DNA of 64,000 nucleotides. It comes from Porodaedalea pini. Taxonomy: Eukaryota > Basidiomycota > Agaricomycetes > Hymenochaetales > Hymenochaetaceae. A model generated the notes under the pieces. The model was not told where the DNA came from, did not search any database, and was given only the letters and a program-made list of their open reading frames with translations. Shown here in pieces: positions 37,001-46,397 of the stretch (position 1 is its first letter; each line of letters starts with the position of its first letter). The translations under genes and the position numbers were made by a program. The stretch spans positions 434,001 through 498,000 of the forward strand of contig NBAY01000008.1 in the NCBI GenBank assembly GCA_002794775.1. Reading direction: 5' to 3'.

Positions 37001-37900
37001 GCCAATGGCTCCCACATCGGTGGTCACGGATTCGTCATCATGCATAATCACCAAGAACTAGCTGTCTTTTCCTCAGTAGCGCACTCTCGCTCGAACATAT
37101 TGTTCGAGGAGCAGGAAGCGCTCATCGCAGCCATGCGCCGTATATCCCTCCTTCTTTCGAAATGCTTCACCCCAATCCACATTCATATCGTCTCGGACTC
37201 ACTCAACTGCGTCGAACTCGTCTTCTCCAACGACGATCGACACGCCGACTTCATTATCACCTTCCGCCGCTTGTGCGGAATATTTCTAGCCTTACATCAC
37301 GAGTCTTCCCACATTACAGTCCAATGGCTCCCCTCACACCGCGGAGTATTGGGTAACTCAAAGGCTGATAAGCTGGCGAAGGACGCCGCGTCCAACCATC
37401 ATTCCGAGCCCGCCCCCGAATCGCTTCCCAATTTGAAGGCGCAAGTACATCTCGATCTCCTTCGAGACTGGAAAGCCAACATCATCAATCTTCGTGGACA
37501 TCGCTCTATCCTTGAGCCGTCCTCGTTCATCCTTCATCCGTCGCGATCTCTACGACCTTTCCTGAAGCTTTCCCCTAGGAAGAGGATACACCGCGCAGTT
37601 CTATCACGTGCTGTCAACCTGATGTTGAACACGCTCGATTTACATGACCGAAACCTCCAACCACGATGTCCGGACCCGACGTGCATCAAACACGACGTCC
37701 GTCATATCCTTAATTGTTGCCCCTTTTTTGCACTTGTCAGAAACGGCCTCTATCGTCAACGTTCTTTACCTTTAGACTTTTCCGACTGGTTTCGCCCAAA
37801 TAACTTTCTTCTATTACTTCAATTTGCTTATTTTTCATTCCGTCGCCCTCCGGACAGTATGCCCGCATTTTCCGAGTTACCCCCATCCTTTCACCTGTAG
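34079..37900 (+). CDS. LINE 1 ORF2: APE endonuclease / reverse transcriptase / RNase H
   Basis: Polyprotein of 1,273 residues from ATG 34079 (MTETISVFSLNIRNSEPTFD). An APE-like endonuclease is at about residues 1-240: FSLNIRNSE, IICFQEIP, ISISRDD, FTGDFNRHSSIW and LSDHLPIRFSF carry the usual N, E, D, D-N and D-H residues. Reverse transcriptase occupies about 470-760: LVTFIPKPKRSD, FRPITLVDTIGKLFERIL, DAQHGCRKHRSA, LTIDIQGFFDNISH, NRGVPQGSPLSPLI and the catalytic AYMDDHLLYA. RNase H at about 960-1110: YFIFTDGSIV, EEQEALIAAM, IVSDSLNCVE and WLPSHRGVLGNSKADKLAKD. A C-terminal CPDPTCIKHDVRHILNC zinc motif follows. No stop or frameshift, so it is probably active or recently active. Confidence 0.95.
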   Translation: MTETISVFSLNIRNSEPTFDYLLRAFSSTHVAPDIICFQEIPVITAIIPSKSSSTGSHGFYIRNSAPYTAFYPSSSSKPRCCTLVHPRILHRVSLFASNNSSPNLTVISISRDDLTPLLLWNVYSSPALHEFENPFPSLDIPSNIFTGDFNRHSSIWSFTDQSHYFSRSDAFVDWINDNDLSVCNPPNQHTYFNRSSGTKTVLDLVIASDDFAPFLLNHVIISDPSLDILSDHLPIRFSFDINFLASPIKNPLRSIRSNDLPSFIGEFCDSQKFSFSLEGIDSTKALDDLLFSFSDSLSNFATFFLHKRKPRSYFGPNNWWSESCSRLYRDHCRNPHPESKKRLDIEITRAKSAFFGSRLQKSDGHSIWRNQYLGTARRRTPIGALRMNNGLFTTTEHDKADLFRATFFPPLTSSPETIPLPDLREFRPIEMADIHTALHGIDHETSPGNNHISYKHLELLIEHQGQFFVDLFSLCLKLGHFPLSFKTSLVTFIPKPKRSDFSVPRAFRPITLVDTIGKLFERILFNFLQPFFELNNLLPDAQHGCRKHRSALTACYDLLSTILTTPFIYGGDYATYLSQRHRFFITSILTIDIQGFFDNISHNRLLNKLILSNVHPNLIRVLSVWLRDRPISFHFNNFFSTPFIKPNRGVPQGSPLSPLISIFAAADVIIAYNTRFGPHRPLLAYMDDHLLYARSHSMRTNLVRLRKQFQFLSLQFQSLDLSIDPNAIELLHILPHDRLAIKAFRSFLFVSPPSPSASLSLHDGRTINPSRHLTWLGVIFSYDLSPKLHFEARANKAISTLHQRYFLFNRSNGAHLQYARLLYFGLIRSVAIYGAVLFPESSHLSILQKTQNKFFDSIFHKNINPSIAESFLSVPPLSLFIRALSQRFLLSYISHSKHDPSPNQYLLSSLLPGVSIPKTFSFNTFTQIHSRLIMTPIPSHNQRHKAIRDFNSFFLHPPPYQYFIFTDGSIVPDANGSHIGGHGFVIMHNHQELAVFSSVAHSRSNILFEEQEALIAAMRRISLLLSKCFTPIHIHIVSDSLNCVELVFSNDDRHADFIITFRRLCGIFLALHHESSHITVQWLPSHRGVLGNSKADKLAKDAASNHHSEPAPESLPNLKAQVHLDLLRDWKANIINLRGHRSILEPSSFILHPSRSLRPFLKLSPRKRIHRAVLSRAVNLMLNTLDLHDRNLQPRCPDPTCIKHDVRHILNCCPFFALVRNGLYRQRSLPLDFSDWFRPNNFLLLLQFAYFSFRRPPDSMPAFSELPPSFHL

Positions 37901-38048
37901 CCAGACCTCTTCATCACCTGTTACGTCCACCTTCCACTAGCAACCACCATCCATGGGTCCCCAAAGCACTACGTAGTACTTTCTGTTTCCTGGTCTTTTC
38001 GTTTATGCGGTTGGGCGTCTGTTAGTAGTAGATAGCAGATATTATAAA

Positions 38049-38059
38049 CAAGCAAGCAC
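38049..38059. repeat. LINE 1 right target-site duplication
   Basis: CAAGCAAGCAC, identical to 31753-31763. It is followed immediately by GTGAC. Confidence 0.92.
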
Positions 38060-38064
38060 GTGAC
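38056..38064. promoter_or_regulatory. E-box GCACGTGAC in HerA-like B promoter; LINE 1 target
   Basis: Contains palindromic CACGTG and, on the minus strand, GTCACGTG, which matches the Cbf1/CDEI consensus RTCACRTG. It lies about 60 bp before the ATG of gene B. The LINE 1 duplication ends in the middle of the palindrome (CAC^GTG). Confidence 0.6.
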
Positions 38065-38125
38065 ACGCGTCCGCAAATTGTTTTGACGCGTCTTGCCGCG
38101 TTTCCCTCCTTCCTGCTTTGCCCAC

Positions 38126-40140
38126 ATGTCGGCGGCCTTGGACTTTTCAAACTTTTCCTTCGATTTTGCACGCTCGTCCAAGGAGTTTGGCTTGCAGAAA
38201 GGCAGCTCAACGGTGACGCTGAATGGCTCCACGTCCAAGGTGTTGACAAATGCAACGAACGAGCCTCAGTTCAAGATTGGAAACTCGACAAAGACAGGCG
38301 GGTCGATATTCACGCCACTGTCGACTGTTTCGGTTGAGATCATCAGAGGAGATGAGGTATGCAAGTGCATGTCTTTTATTTTTTTTCAGTGTGTTGATAA
38401 CAGGCCAACAAACGACAGGAAGAATTCGAGCTCATACAACCCATAACTATCTCATCTACGTCAAAGAAAGCGTACCCACAAAAGCAATCAAATAAGCATG
38501 ACCATTCTACTGCTCCTCTCATGACACGAGGCGCGCTCCTTGAGGTTGGTCTAGGGAAAGATAATTCGCAATATGGTGTTCTAGGCCAAATTCTCTCTGT
38601 GCAGTATGTCTTATCTATTGCTATATCTGAAACAATTTAAACTAGTCTACTTTAGTACCAAAGACCGTGCTAACGTACCTGACGATACGCGTCTCTATTT
38701 GAATACGGTGTGCATTTCTGACGCATTATTGAAGATGAAGCTGACAAGCGTCTCAACAGAATGCGCCCCTCTCAGCTCTCGTGTGTGGTGTGCAGGGATC
38801 AGGAAAATCTCACACCGTAGCGGCCATGCTAGAGAGTATGTTCATCCCATCTGACAAGCGAATCGGTACGCTCTCGAAGCCGCTTTCCGGGCTCGTGCTT
38901 CACATGAGCGACGGCGGCATGCATTCCAGCCCGAACGAGACGGCCTGGATCGCAAAGCCAAAAGTTGCATCTATGAAAGCGCCGAATGTCAGAGTATACG
39001 TGTCACCATCTTCGCTGAATACAATGAAGGCGGTCTATAAACCTCTGGGCGCGAATGTTAAAGTGAGGCCGCTGTACTTCACTGAGGATGAGTTGGATGC
39101 GCAGGCATTTTTGTCGATGATGGCCGTCGGTTCATCTGAGTCAGCACCCTTGTATGTCCAGATCATCTTGGTACGCTCGGAGCTGTGGTGTATATTCGAT
39201 CTGGCTACTGACACCTGCCGCCTATAGTCAATATTGCGGGACCTCGGCGAAAGATACTCGTACCAGGCTTTCAAGAACATCCTTGAAGAGAAACGGAGAG
39301 ATTTCAATCCCGCTCAGGAGGCTGGCTTGAAACAACGCATGGCACTGCTCGAGTCATTCATGTCGAAGGACAGGAACCGTGAGACGTACATGAAACGATT
39401 TGCAGCCGGGCAGATCACTATCGTGGATCTCTCTGACCCCTTTATCGACCCTGCGTCAGCCTGTGGTATCTTTGAAGCCGTTACTAGACTATTTGTACGT
39501 GCCCGAGTCGATACGGGCAAGATTATTGTGGTAGACGAAGCGCACAAGGTATGCAAGTTGGTCGTCTGCTTCTTCAGATTTGCTGACACTGAATCGACAG
39601 TACTTGTCGACTGGAAATAGCTCTTCAGGCTTGACAAAAACTCTATTGACTCTTATCCGAGAGCAGCGACACAAAGGCATGCGGGTCGTAATTAGTACAC
39701 AAGGTTCGCCACGCAAGTTTAGTTTTGCTTTCGTCTCCGGTTCTGACCCTTTACCCCGGCAGAACCAACGGTCGTGCCCCCGGTGCTCATCGACCTGTGT
39801 ACAGTCACGATCCTGCATCGGTTCTCATCGCCCGCGTGGTGGGAGCATGTCATGAAGCATGTGTCTGCAGATCTCTCTGCTTCGGACGCGTTCGACCGAA
39901 TTGTTAAACTTCAGGTGTGCCTCATTTTCAACAAGAGCTTTGTGCGTTTCTGAATCTTGGCTTGCGTTCGGAAACTTTCAGACGGGCGAGGCGATCGTGC
40001 TTGCACCATCGGGACTCTGCGTTTACTCCGATGCAACGGAGCACATTAATAGTGTTGGTCAATACGGACGACGTTATCTGCATGTTCGCATGCGGCGTCG
40101 TATCACGGAAGACGGAGGTTCGAGTATCATGGTTGTCTAG
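38126..40140 (+). CDS. HerA-like P-loop ATPase, paralogue B
   Basis: Second copy of the HerA/FtsK-like ATPase, role unknown. Eight exons: 38126-38356, 38419-38603, 38656-38707, 38760-39170, 39228-39548, 39601-39703, 39763-39914 and 39982-40140. They sum to 1,614 nt (537 residues) without a stop, which supports the model. The N-terminus (MSAALDFSNFSFDFARSSKE) differs from copy A. From KHDHSTAPLM onward the two align closely: NSQYGVLGQILSVQ, Walker A CGVQGSGKSHTVAAM, LSGLVLHMSDGG, LYFTEDELDAQAFLSMMAVG, Walker B KIIVVDEAHK, TLLTLIREQRHKGMRVVIS, EPTVVPPVLIDLCTV, LHRFSSPAWWEHVMKHV, and an end in EDGGSSIMVV. Intron positions match copy A. LINE 1 sits only about 60 bp upstream of the ATG, so the native promoter has been displaced. 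Confidence 0.86.
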
Positions 40141-40576
40141 ATTTTGTGGATTGTTTTCTTGATTTTTGCTCTCCAGAATGCTATGCGTTTTGCTTATCAG
40201 ATATGCACGTAGTCAGATAATTTTACTGCCTCACGATCATTGGCTGCCCGATTTGATTGGCCTGGGTTTGCGTCGGCATCAGACGCGTCACCGAAAATGC
40301 TGCAAGTGTCTTGACAATCCCACTACTCTTCTTCACCAGCAAAGCACATCCACAGCATATTTATTCAATGCGAATGAAGGAGACCAACCAGCAATAATAT
40401 TAATGTCGTTGAGAAAGGAGGGGGGAAAATGGAACTATGAGTCTACCTTTACCGTTTACGAGATACCAATAGCGTGGGAGCACCAGTTGAGACTCCGCCG
40501 AGCCAATTGCATATTAGTGACGGCTCCAATCGGCGGAGAGCCCAGTCAATCGCACCCTTCCCACTCAACGACCACC
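40141..40576. other. Spacer between HerA-like B and ISU1
   Basis: 436 bp holding the 3' UTR of gene B and the promoter of ISU1. No other feature seen. Confidence 0.5.
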
Positions 40577-41318
40577 ATGTTCTCTGCTCGTGCTCTTTCA
40601 AAGACCGTCTTCAACGCTGCCCCCCGCGCTTCTCGACCGATTGCGCGCCCAGCGTTCGCTCGCGCGTACCACGAGAAGGTCATCTCTCACTATGAGTCAC
40701 CGCGGAATGTGCGTCAGCTTATTACTAAGCCCTTTTCCCCTCTTATCTGATATGGCCACTATGTATCCCAGGTTGGCTCACTGCCCAAGAACGACAAGGA
40801 TGTTGGTACGGGCCTCGTCGGCGCGCCTGCGTATGTGCTTCGTGTATTCTATATGCATGCAGTCCTTACTGACGGATTATGCGTATTTTTCTTCAGATGT
40901 GGAGACGTTATGAAACTCCAAATCCGTGTCGACGAGAACGGCGTCATTTCTGACGTGAAATTCAAAACCTTCGGCTGCGGCAGCGCAATTGCGTCCAGCT
41001 CGTACATGACCGAGCGGGTCAAAGGTCTGTCGCTGGAGGAGGCGGGGAAAATTAAGAACACGGAAATTGCGAAGGAGCTTGCCCTGCCACCTGTTAAACT
41101 CCATTGTTCAAGTGCGTTTGTTTTGAATTCACTCATTTGCTTATATTCTGACTTGTCTTGCAGTGCTGGCTGAGGATGCCATCCGGTCTGCAATTCGGGA
41201 TTATCAGAAGAAGCGGGGTACACTCCAGAACCCCAAGCAGGCTGGTTTCATTGATGTCTCTCAGAGTGCAGCGACTGGGCAAACTGTGGCGACAGCACAT
41301 CCAGGAGGGTCTGTATAA
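40577..41318 (+). CDS. ISU1: Mitochondrial iron-sulfur cluster scaffold protein
   Basis: IscU-type scaffold on which [2Fe-2S] clusters are built in the mitochondrial matrix with NFS1-ISD11, frataxin and the Hsp70/J-protein pair. ATG 40577 begins an Arg/Ala-rich presequence ([20 protein letters not shown]). Three introns join to [60 protein letters not shown] and [20 protein letters not shown]. The three cluster cysteines (PAC-GD, FGC-GS, LHC-SM) and the LPPVK chaperone-binding motif are all present. The C-terminal tail, past the usual end ([20 protein letters not shown] and a few residues), is longer than in yeast. Stop TAA 41316-41318. Intact. Confidence 0.96.
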
Positions 41319-41524
41319 ATAATAGCCTTCCTCTTGGCTGTACTTTCTCCCCTTCCATCCTCTTGTCCATATCGCATTGCATGTCCTTTGCATTCAAAAC
41401 ATCCAGTAGTAGGTTATCATCAACTTAGTTCAATGTAAATTTAGTACAAATATGCATGACTGTCCATGTCATTAGCGTCGAGCGCTGCTCCAAACCCCGC
41501 TGATGGGGTAACAATACAAACATA

Positions 41525-43652
41525 TCAAGGCTTACTTGACGAAGCGCCGCCTTTCTGCCCGACAAAAGAGAAAGTGCCCTTTGCAAACCACTTGTCGTTT
41601 GCTTCCTTTAGACGCTGGGCCGCAGCAGCGTGATTTGTGATTTCGAAGCCTGCCAACGCGATGTACGTCAGTAAGGGTCACAAAGGATATGTAGGCAAGC
41701 CGCAAACCTTGAACGGGGGTGAATACCAGCGATGTCGCAGTTCCTGAGGTCTGCTGCTGCGCGGAGCGCGTGATAGCAGCTGTACGCAGCTTGTTCGCTT
41801 TTGACATCTTGGCTGTAGAAGAGGGCGCGATCCTGAGTAGATACTTGACGTAAGTGAAGAAGGGGGGCAAACCTTTGCTCTTCGCCTCGCCCATCCCGGC
41901 TCTGACCCTCCCACTCGCGGCACCAATCATACCCATACCCTTCGTCTCGTCGAACGCACCGACCTCCTCCTCGGCCTCGCCGAACGCCATGCGGTTCTGC
42001 AGCTTTCGGAGCTCCGTCTGTGCATACGCTTCCTTCGCTTTCCGTGCCCTGTGATAACGCAAAAGAACCCATACGCAATTGAGTAGAGAAAAGAGACAAG
42101 GGAGAAGAGTTGGAGAGAAAGGAAGGACACGAACCGTTTCCCACCGCGTCGCTTCTTCGGGCCATCGTTCGGGATGGGCAGGGCTTTCGTTACCTTCGAC
42201 GGAGGTGGTGCCGCGAGCCGGTCAATATGCTTGTCGATCTTCTCCCGTAGTTCCTCTCCGTAACTGCCTATAACGACATAGCTGTAAAAACCGAATACAA
42301 TCAATTCAGTCGAGAGTTTATTCTTACCGTCTCTCCGCATACGTTCCAAGTCCATCCTCGCGGCTAAGACGGATTTGGCACCAACAGTACGTTGGACCTT
42401 CAGCCTGTAGTCCGCGGGCGTTTGTTGGACTAGATCCGACTGGAAAACAAATCCTGTATGTCGATTCTGTGTGGCTGAAGAGAAGCCGGCCGCAATTTTC
42501 TTCTGAGCGCCAAGGAGCTATACACGACAGGTTAGAGTTATACACGAGAATACTGATTTGCGACGCACATGGACGTTGCAAGCAGGCATTTTAGCCAGAG
42601 CACTTAAACCGCCTGCGACTCCAAGAAGCTTCGCCGCGATGGTAGTGCCAACGATAGCGGAAAGATTAGGCGCAAGCATGTTCATACGAGAGCTGACGTA
42701 GGTGAAAATCTACCAATACTTTTTAGAGATGTTCACCCTCATATCATTTATCAGGCTTACCTTCTTTCTGGCCTCCTCAAGACGATCCGCCAAGTCGCAT
42801 GCAGTCTGAACTGCACGCCATTCACTGTCGGACAGCTTCTGGCCCGTCGTCGTCGTCGCCGTGACGAGGACGCTCATGATCGCCGCAGCCGGAAGGATGC
42901 CAGACAGGTCCGCCTTCGTCGGGTCCTCCGAGTTTCCCAGTGCACGCACTGAACGGATGAACTGGGCCGGGTCGGCAACGAGCTGTTCGAGCTCGGGAAA
43001 CTTTGGGGCATAATGATCTCGGATGAACTAGAGTTGAAAAGAAAGAGAAAGGAATGATCAATACCTCAGAGCCAGACTCCAAACAGAGGCGGAGATAATT
43101 GCCTTGTGCACCACCAGGATTTCGTTGTCGACGTCGACGGATAGATTATTCGCTTGCACGATTAATGTGTACTCCGGGTTGAGGTGCGGCGGTTGTGACA
43201 TCGTCTCTGCGGAGCTGGGGTTCATCGTGTAGTGCTCAATTTCCTACAAATTTGGAACATTAAACACGTACTTGAAAACAATAGCGAACGAGACATACCT
43301 TGAGAATGTCGGTCATACGTTTCGTACCCTCCAACTTTGCGATTTTGCGCACGTCCTCAACACCACCAAGCTCCATACGCTGCACCTCCTCGGCATCTAG
43401 TTCCGCTGCAGGCTTCACTCCACCTTCGAGAACTAGCCCTCCTCCTCCCGCTTCTTCGCCTTGTTCATTCGTATCCCCGTCCGGTAGTCCTTCGTCCTCG
43501 TCGTCAGACATATCCAAGTCTTCGTCCGGATCCGCCTTCCTCTTTACGCCATTCGACGGCTGAGGTGCAGGTGGTTCCTCTTCTTTGTATTCCTCTCCTT
43601 CATCGTCGAGGTCGTCAAGATCAGCCAGGAGGTCGTCGGCGGGGCCACTCAT
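41525..43652 (-). CDS. PRP31: U4/U6 snRNP protein PRP31
   Basis: Spliceosomal protein that binds U4 snRNA with the 15.5K protein and bridges the U4/U6.U5 tri-snRNP. ATG 43652 ([20 protein letters not shown]) opens a strongly acidic N-terminus. Spliced exons give the NOSIC region ([40 protein letters not shown]), the Nop domain ([60 protein letters not shown]) and the Prp31 C-terminal domain ([71 protein letters not shown]). TGA at 41525-41527. About eight short introns. All expected parts are present. Confidence 0.95.
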
Positions 43653-43778
43653 TGCTGGAGGACAGAGAGCTGCGTGGTCAACGAAGTGCGAGAGACGCGT
43701 CGATCAGAGTATGACGAATATGGCAAGAGCGTATCGCGACGATTCTCGACAACAGAAAGCACAAAACACTAACAATTA

Positions 43779-44446
43779 CAGTAAACTACCACTCCTTCGT
43801 ACACCTTACAGTGCTTGATTTTTCCCCTCATGCAATTCTGCACATTCCTTCTCAAGAATAAACAGGGAAACTCCTGAGGTGTCCCTCCTGTTATTTTAAA
43901 ATTGACAAAGTGCTAGGACTTGGAAATGAATTTATATCTAAATAACTTAGGACTCTGAAGATTTGTCACAGCTACTGCTCCTTCGTACACCGTGACTCCT
44001 ACCAAAAAACAGGTGTGCAGCCAATCGGAGCTCGCGTCAGAGCCCGTTCACACGCGTCGTCATCCAAAGCAGTCACCCTCACCACTCTTTCCTCATCCTT
44101 TTCATCTATTTAATTTCAAGCACTGAGTCAAATCCTCTGAAAATTTATAGGTATATCTGTATACTACTATTTGATGTATATGTACCTTAGCAATAGTGAG
44201 AATCAATGTAATGAAATTATTGTAGACGGTTTAGAGTAGCTTCACCTTGCAGAAACACGAGAAAACACGACCATTTTGCATCTCCTGACTCAAGCACTCG
44301 TCATTTAATCCTCAAAATTTACAGTTGTATAAAGCAGGGTTGGATAAATGTACTGATTTTTTTCTGGAGCATTTTAACACAATTTGAGCCCAGAAATGTG
44401 CAGTGTACGAAGGAATGGGGGTGCACGAAGGAGGCGTAGTATACTG
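43779..44446. mobile_element. Tc1/mariner-type MITE (668 bp)
   Basis: Terminal inverted repeats of about 27 bp: left CAGTAAACTACCACTCCTTC continuing to 43805; right end (44420-44446), read in reverse complement, CAGTATACTACGCCTCCTTC. Each end is flanked by TA (43777-43778, 44447-44448), the expected mariner/pogo target duplication. Sub-terminal copies of CTCCTTCGTACAC occur at about 43980 and, inverted, at about 44405. The interior is AT-rich with no transposase, so the element is non-autonomous. Confidence 0.85.
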
Positions 44447-44558
44447 TATCCATTGAATAACGATGATACAAATCCATAGCATGTACAATTATTCTAACCT
44501 CCTAAAAATCTATGTGGTTAGAGCGTAACCATATTTATTTGGAGCCATTCCCCGGCAT

Positions 44559-46209
44559 CACCAAACTATAATACGAGCAGCTTGTTCGTCTGTCATCTTC
44601 ACGCGCGAGCGGAAACGCGTCCTGTAACGGACATTGTCGCAGCAACCTCTATGCACTGCAAAGAATAGTTCAGTGAGTGGCTGGGAGTAACAATAGAAGT
44701 AAGATAATACGCACGGCAAAAGTCATCCTCATCCCGCATCTTCAGACGACATGTACAGTAGTCGGCCATTCCGACAATCTGCTTCTCGTTGACGACTGAG
44801 CAGTTGATCACCGTCAGCTCAGCCAGAGGCGACAAGCCGTACCCGCTTCCGGCCACCAATGAGCGCGAGCGGACAAGTTCCTCCAATGCTAAGCCCGTGA
44901 CGTGTCCACACCAGCGAAGATCCAGCACAGACAGCTTGGGCAGCAGCCCAAAAGAGGGACTCAGATATTCTAGCGTCTCATCTAGAATCTCCGATCCATG
45001 CAGCCGCAGCTCCTCCAGACTCGAAAGTATATTGAAGCAAAACAGGAAATCCTCCTGTGAAATGTCTACGTCGTATAGCTCCAAGACTTGAAGCGGTGGA
45101 GTAGACTGCTCGATAAAGTGACGCATGGCTGCGCGTGTCGTATCCGCTGCGAACCCCTGAGGGTCATCGGGGCATCGCATATAGAGACGTTGAAGCTTTG
45201 GTGCACGAAGGCGTTGGATAAATGCCATAAAGGGTATAGGAAGGCTCAAAGTAAGCGAGCTCAGCTCTCGGAGCACAATAGGTTCATCGTGCTCCAGTTG
45301 GAAGTCGCGCTTGTCCTTGCACGAGATGCTAATGTTGAGTTCTAGAAGATTGGGCGAGTCGGATAGGACCCTGATGATCTCCGAAGCAAGGATAGGTCTG
45401 GCAGCGGCGAACTGACAATCGTTGAGCTGCAGAGTGAGGCTAGTGATTTGCGGCACCCCGACCCAGGATTGGCAGATATCCGTTGTGAGCGTGACTTTCC
45501 TGAGGCTTAGTGCAGCTTCGAACGCCGTTCTGAGTTCCGATAGTTGGCTTTGTCCATGGGCAAATTCTGGGAGAGGCATAGTAACAGACGAATCGCCAAC
45601 TTTGATGGAAACTTCCTGAAGATAAGGACCAGACGCAGAGATACAGCCAAGCACATAATTGGCCGTATGCACAGTGGGTGCCTCCAACACGAAGGATCTC
45701 CAGCGTAGGATATGTGCGGATATCACCTTCAAGACAGCGTCCGTCACGAACATTTGTTCCGATGTCCTGAATGTAATATTCAACAAGGATTGACGGGCCA
45801 TCTGCAACCATAAGTTGCAGCGTGCCACTGGATCGCCCTTGTCACAGTCGATATATACGTGAGACCAGACCGAGGGCGTCTTGGAAGCTTCTCTCCAGGA
45901 TGAACAGACCTGAGAGACGACAATGGGACCCCGAGTCCATCCGTCTGTGACCGCGAGCTCGAAGATGCGAGCAAGAAGTTCTGTTGGTATGCGGTTGGCA
46001 AGTGTAAGGACGGCACGGCATTTCGTGATGGCTAAGAAATGTTTCCGCTTCTCCTCCTCGATACGGCGTGCCTGCTGAATCAGGCCATCTATCTGCGCCT
46101 GTAGCGTATCGATGAACGCTTCATGCACAGCGATTTCCTCGCGTGCCTTCTGTATATCGTTATTGGATGGCGTGTATCGGTACAAACTGCATTCCATATC
46201 GCACTGCAT
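44559..46209 (-). CDS. F-box/leucine-rich-repeat protein (basidiomycete type)
   Basis: Probably a substrate adaptor of an SCF ubiquitin ligase; target unknown. ATG 46209 ([20 protein letters not shown]), then a coiled coil ([38 protein letters not shown]) leading into the F-box-like [16 protein letters not shown] and [20 protein letters not shown], the layout seen in hundreds of Agaricomycete proteins. LRR-like repeats follow ([40 protein letters not shown]). The 3' end is ambiguous. Read through, the frame stops at 44599. A 54-nt GT-AG intron beginning at the Cys codon of DEDDFC would instead give an end [10 protein letters not shown] with TGA at 44559-44561. I prefer the spliced form because of the strong splice sites. 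LINE 2 is inserted about 110 bp upstream of the start. Confidence 0.85.
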
Positions 46210-46319
46210 GATACTTTGAGTTATGAGATGCGAGTCCCGATAGCAAGCAGGCTCACCTTCGGTCCTAAGTAAGTAAGAGGCTCCTTCACACAAGAAATGG
46301 GGCAGATAGCAAGCTGATC

Positions 46320-46330
46320 TACCATTGCAC
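46320..46330. repeat. LINE 2 left target-site duplication
   Basis: TACCATTGCAC, repeated exactly at 59986-59996. Confidence 0.92.
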
Positions 46331-46397
46331 CTTTCCTTCCTACTATCACCATACATCGTGGGAAATTGTTCAATCTTTCTCGTATTCTTTCTCTGTC

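Larger units (their letters stand above)
31764..38048 (+). mobile_element. Full-length non-LTR retrotransposon (Tad/I-like LINE), copy 1
   Basis: A 6,285-bp element bounded by an exact 11-bp duplication. It has a short 5' leader (about 75 nt), ORF1 (31839-34073), a 5-nt gap, ORF2 (34079-37900) and a 3' UTR ending TTATAAA with no poly-A tail. The terminal block TGTTAGTAGTAGATAGCAGA is shared with copy 2 (46331-59985). Both ORFs are uninterrupted and catalytic residues are present, so this copy looks autonomous. The APE-type endonuclease, RT and RNase H order suggests the Tad/I group common in fungi. Confidence 0.95.

Noticed and set aside
44599..44690. Unspliced 3' end of the F-box gene
   Set aside because: Open reading exists, but strong GT and AG sites 54 nt apart with a pyrimidine-containing 3' end favour splicing; kept as an alternative in the entry.
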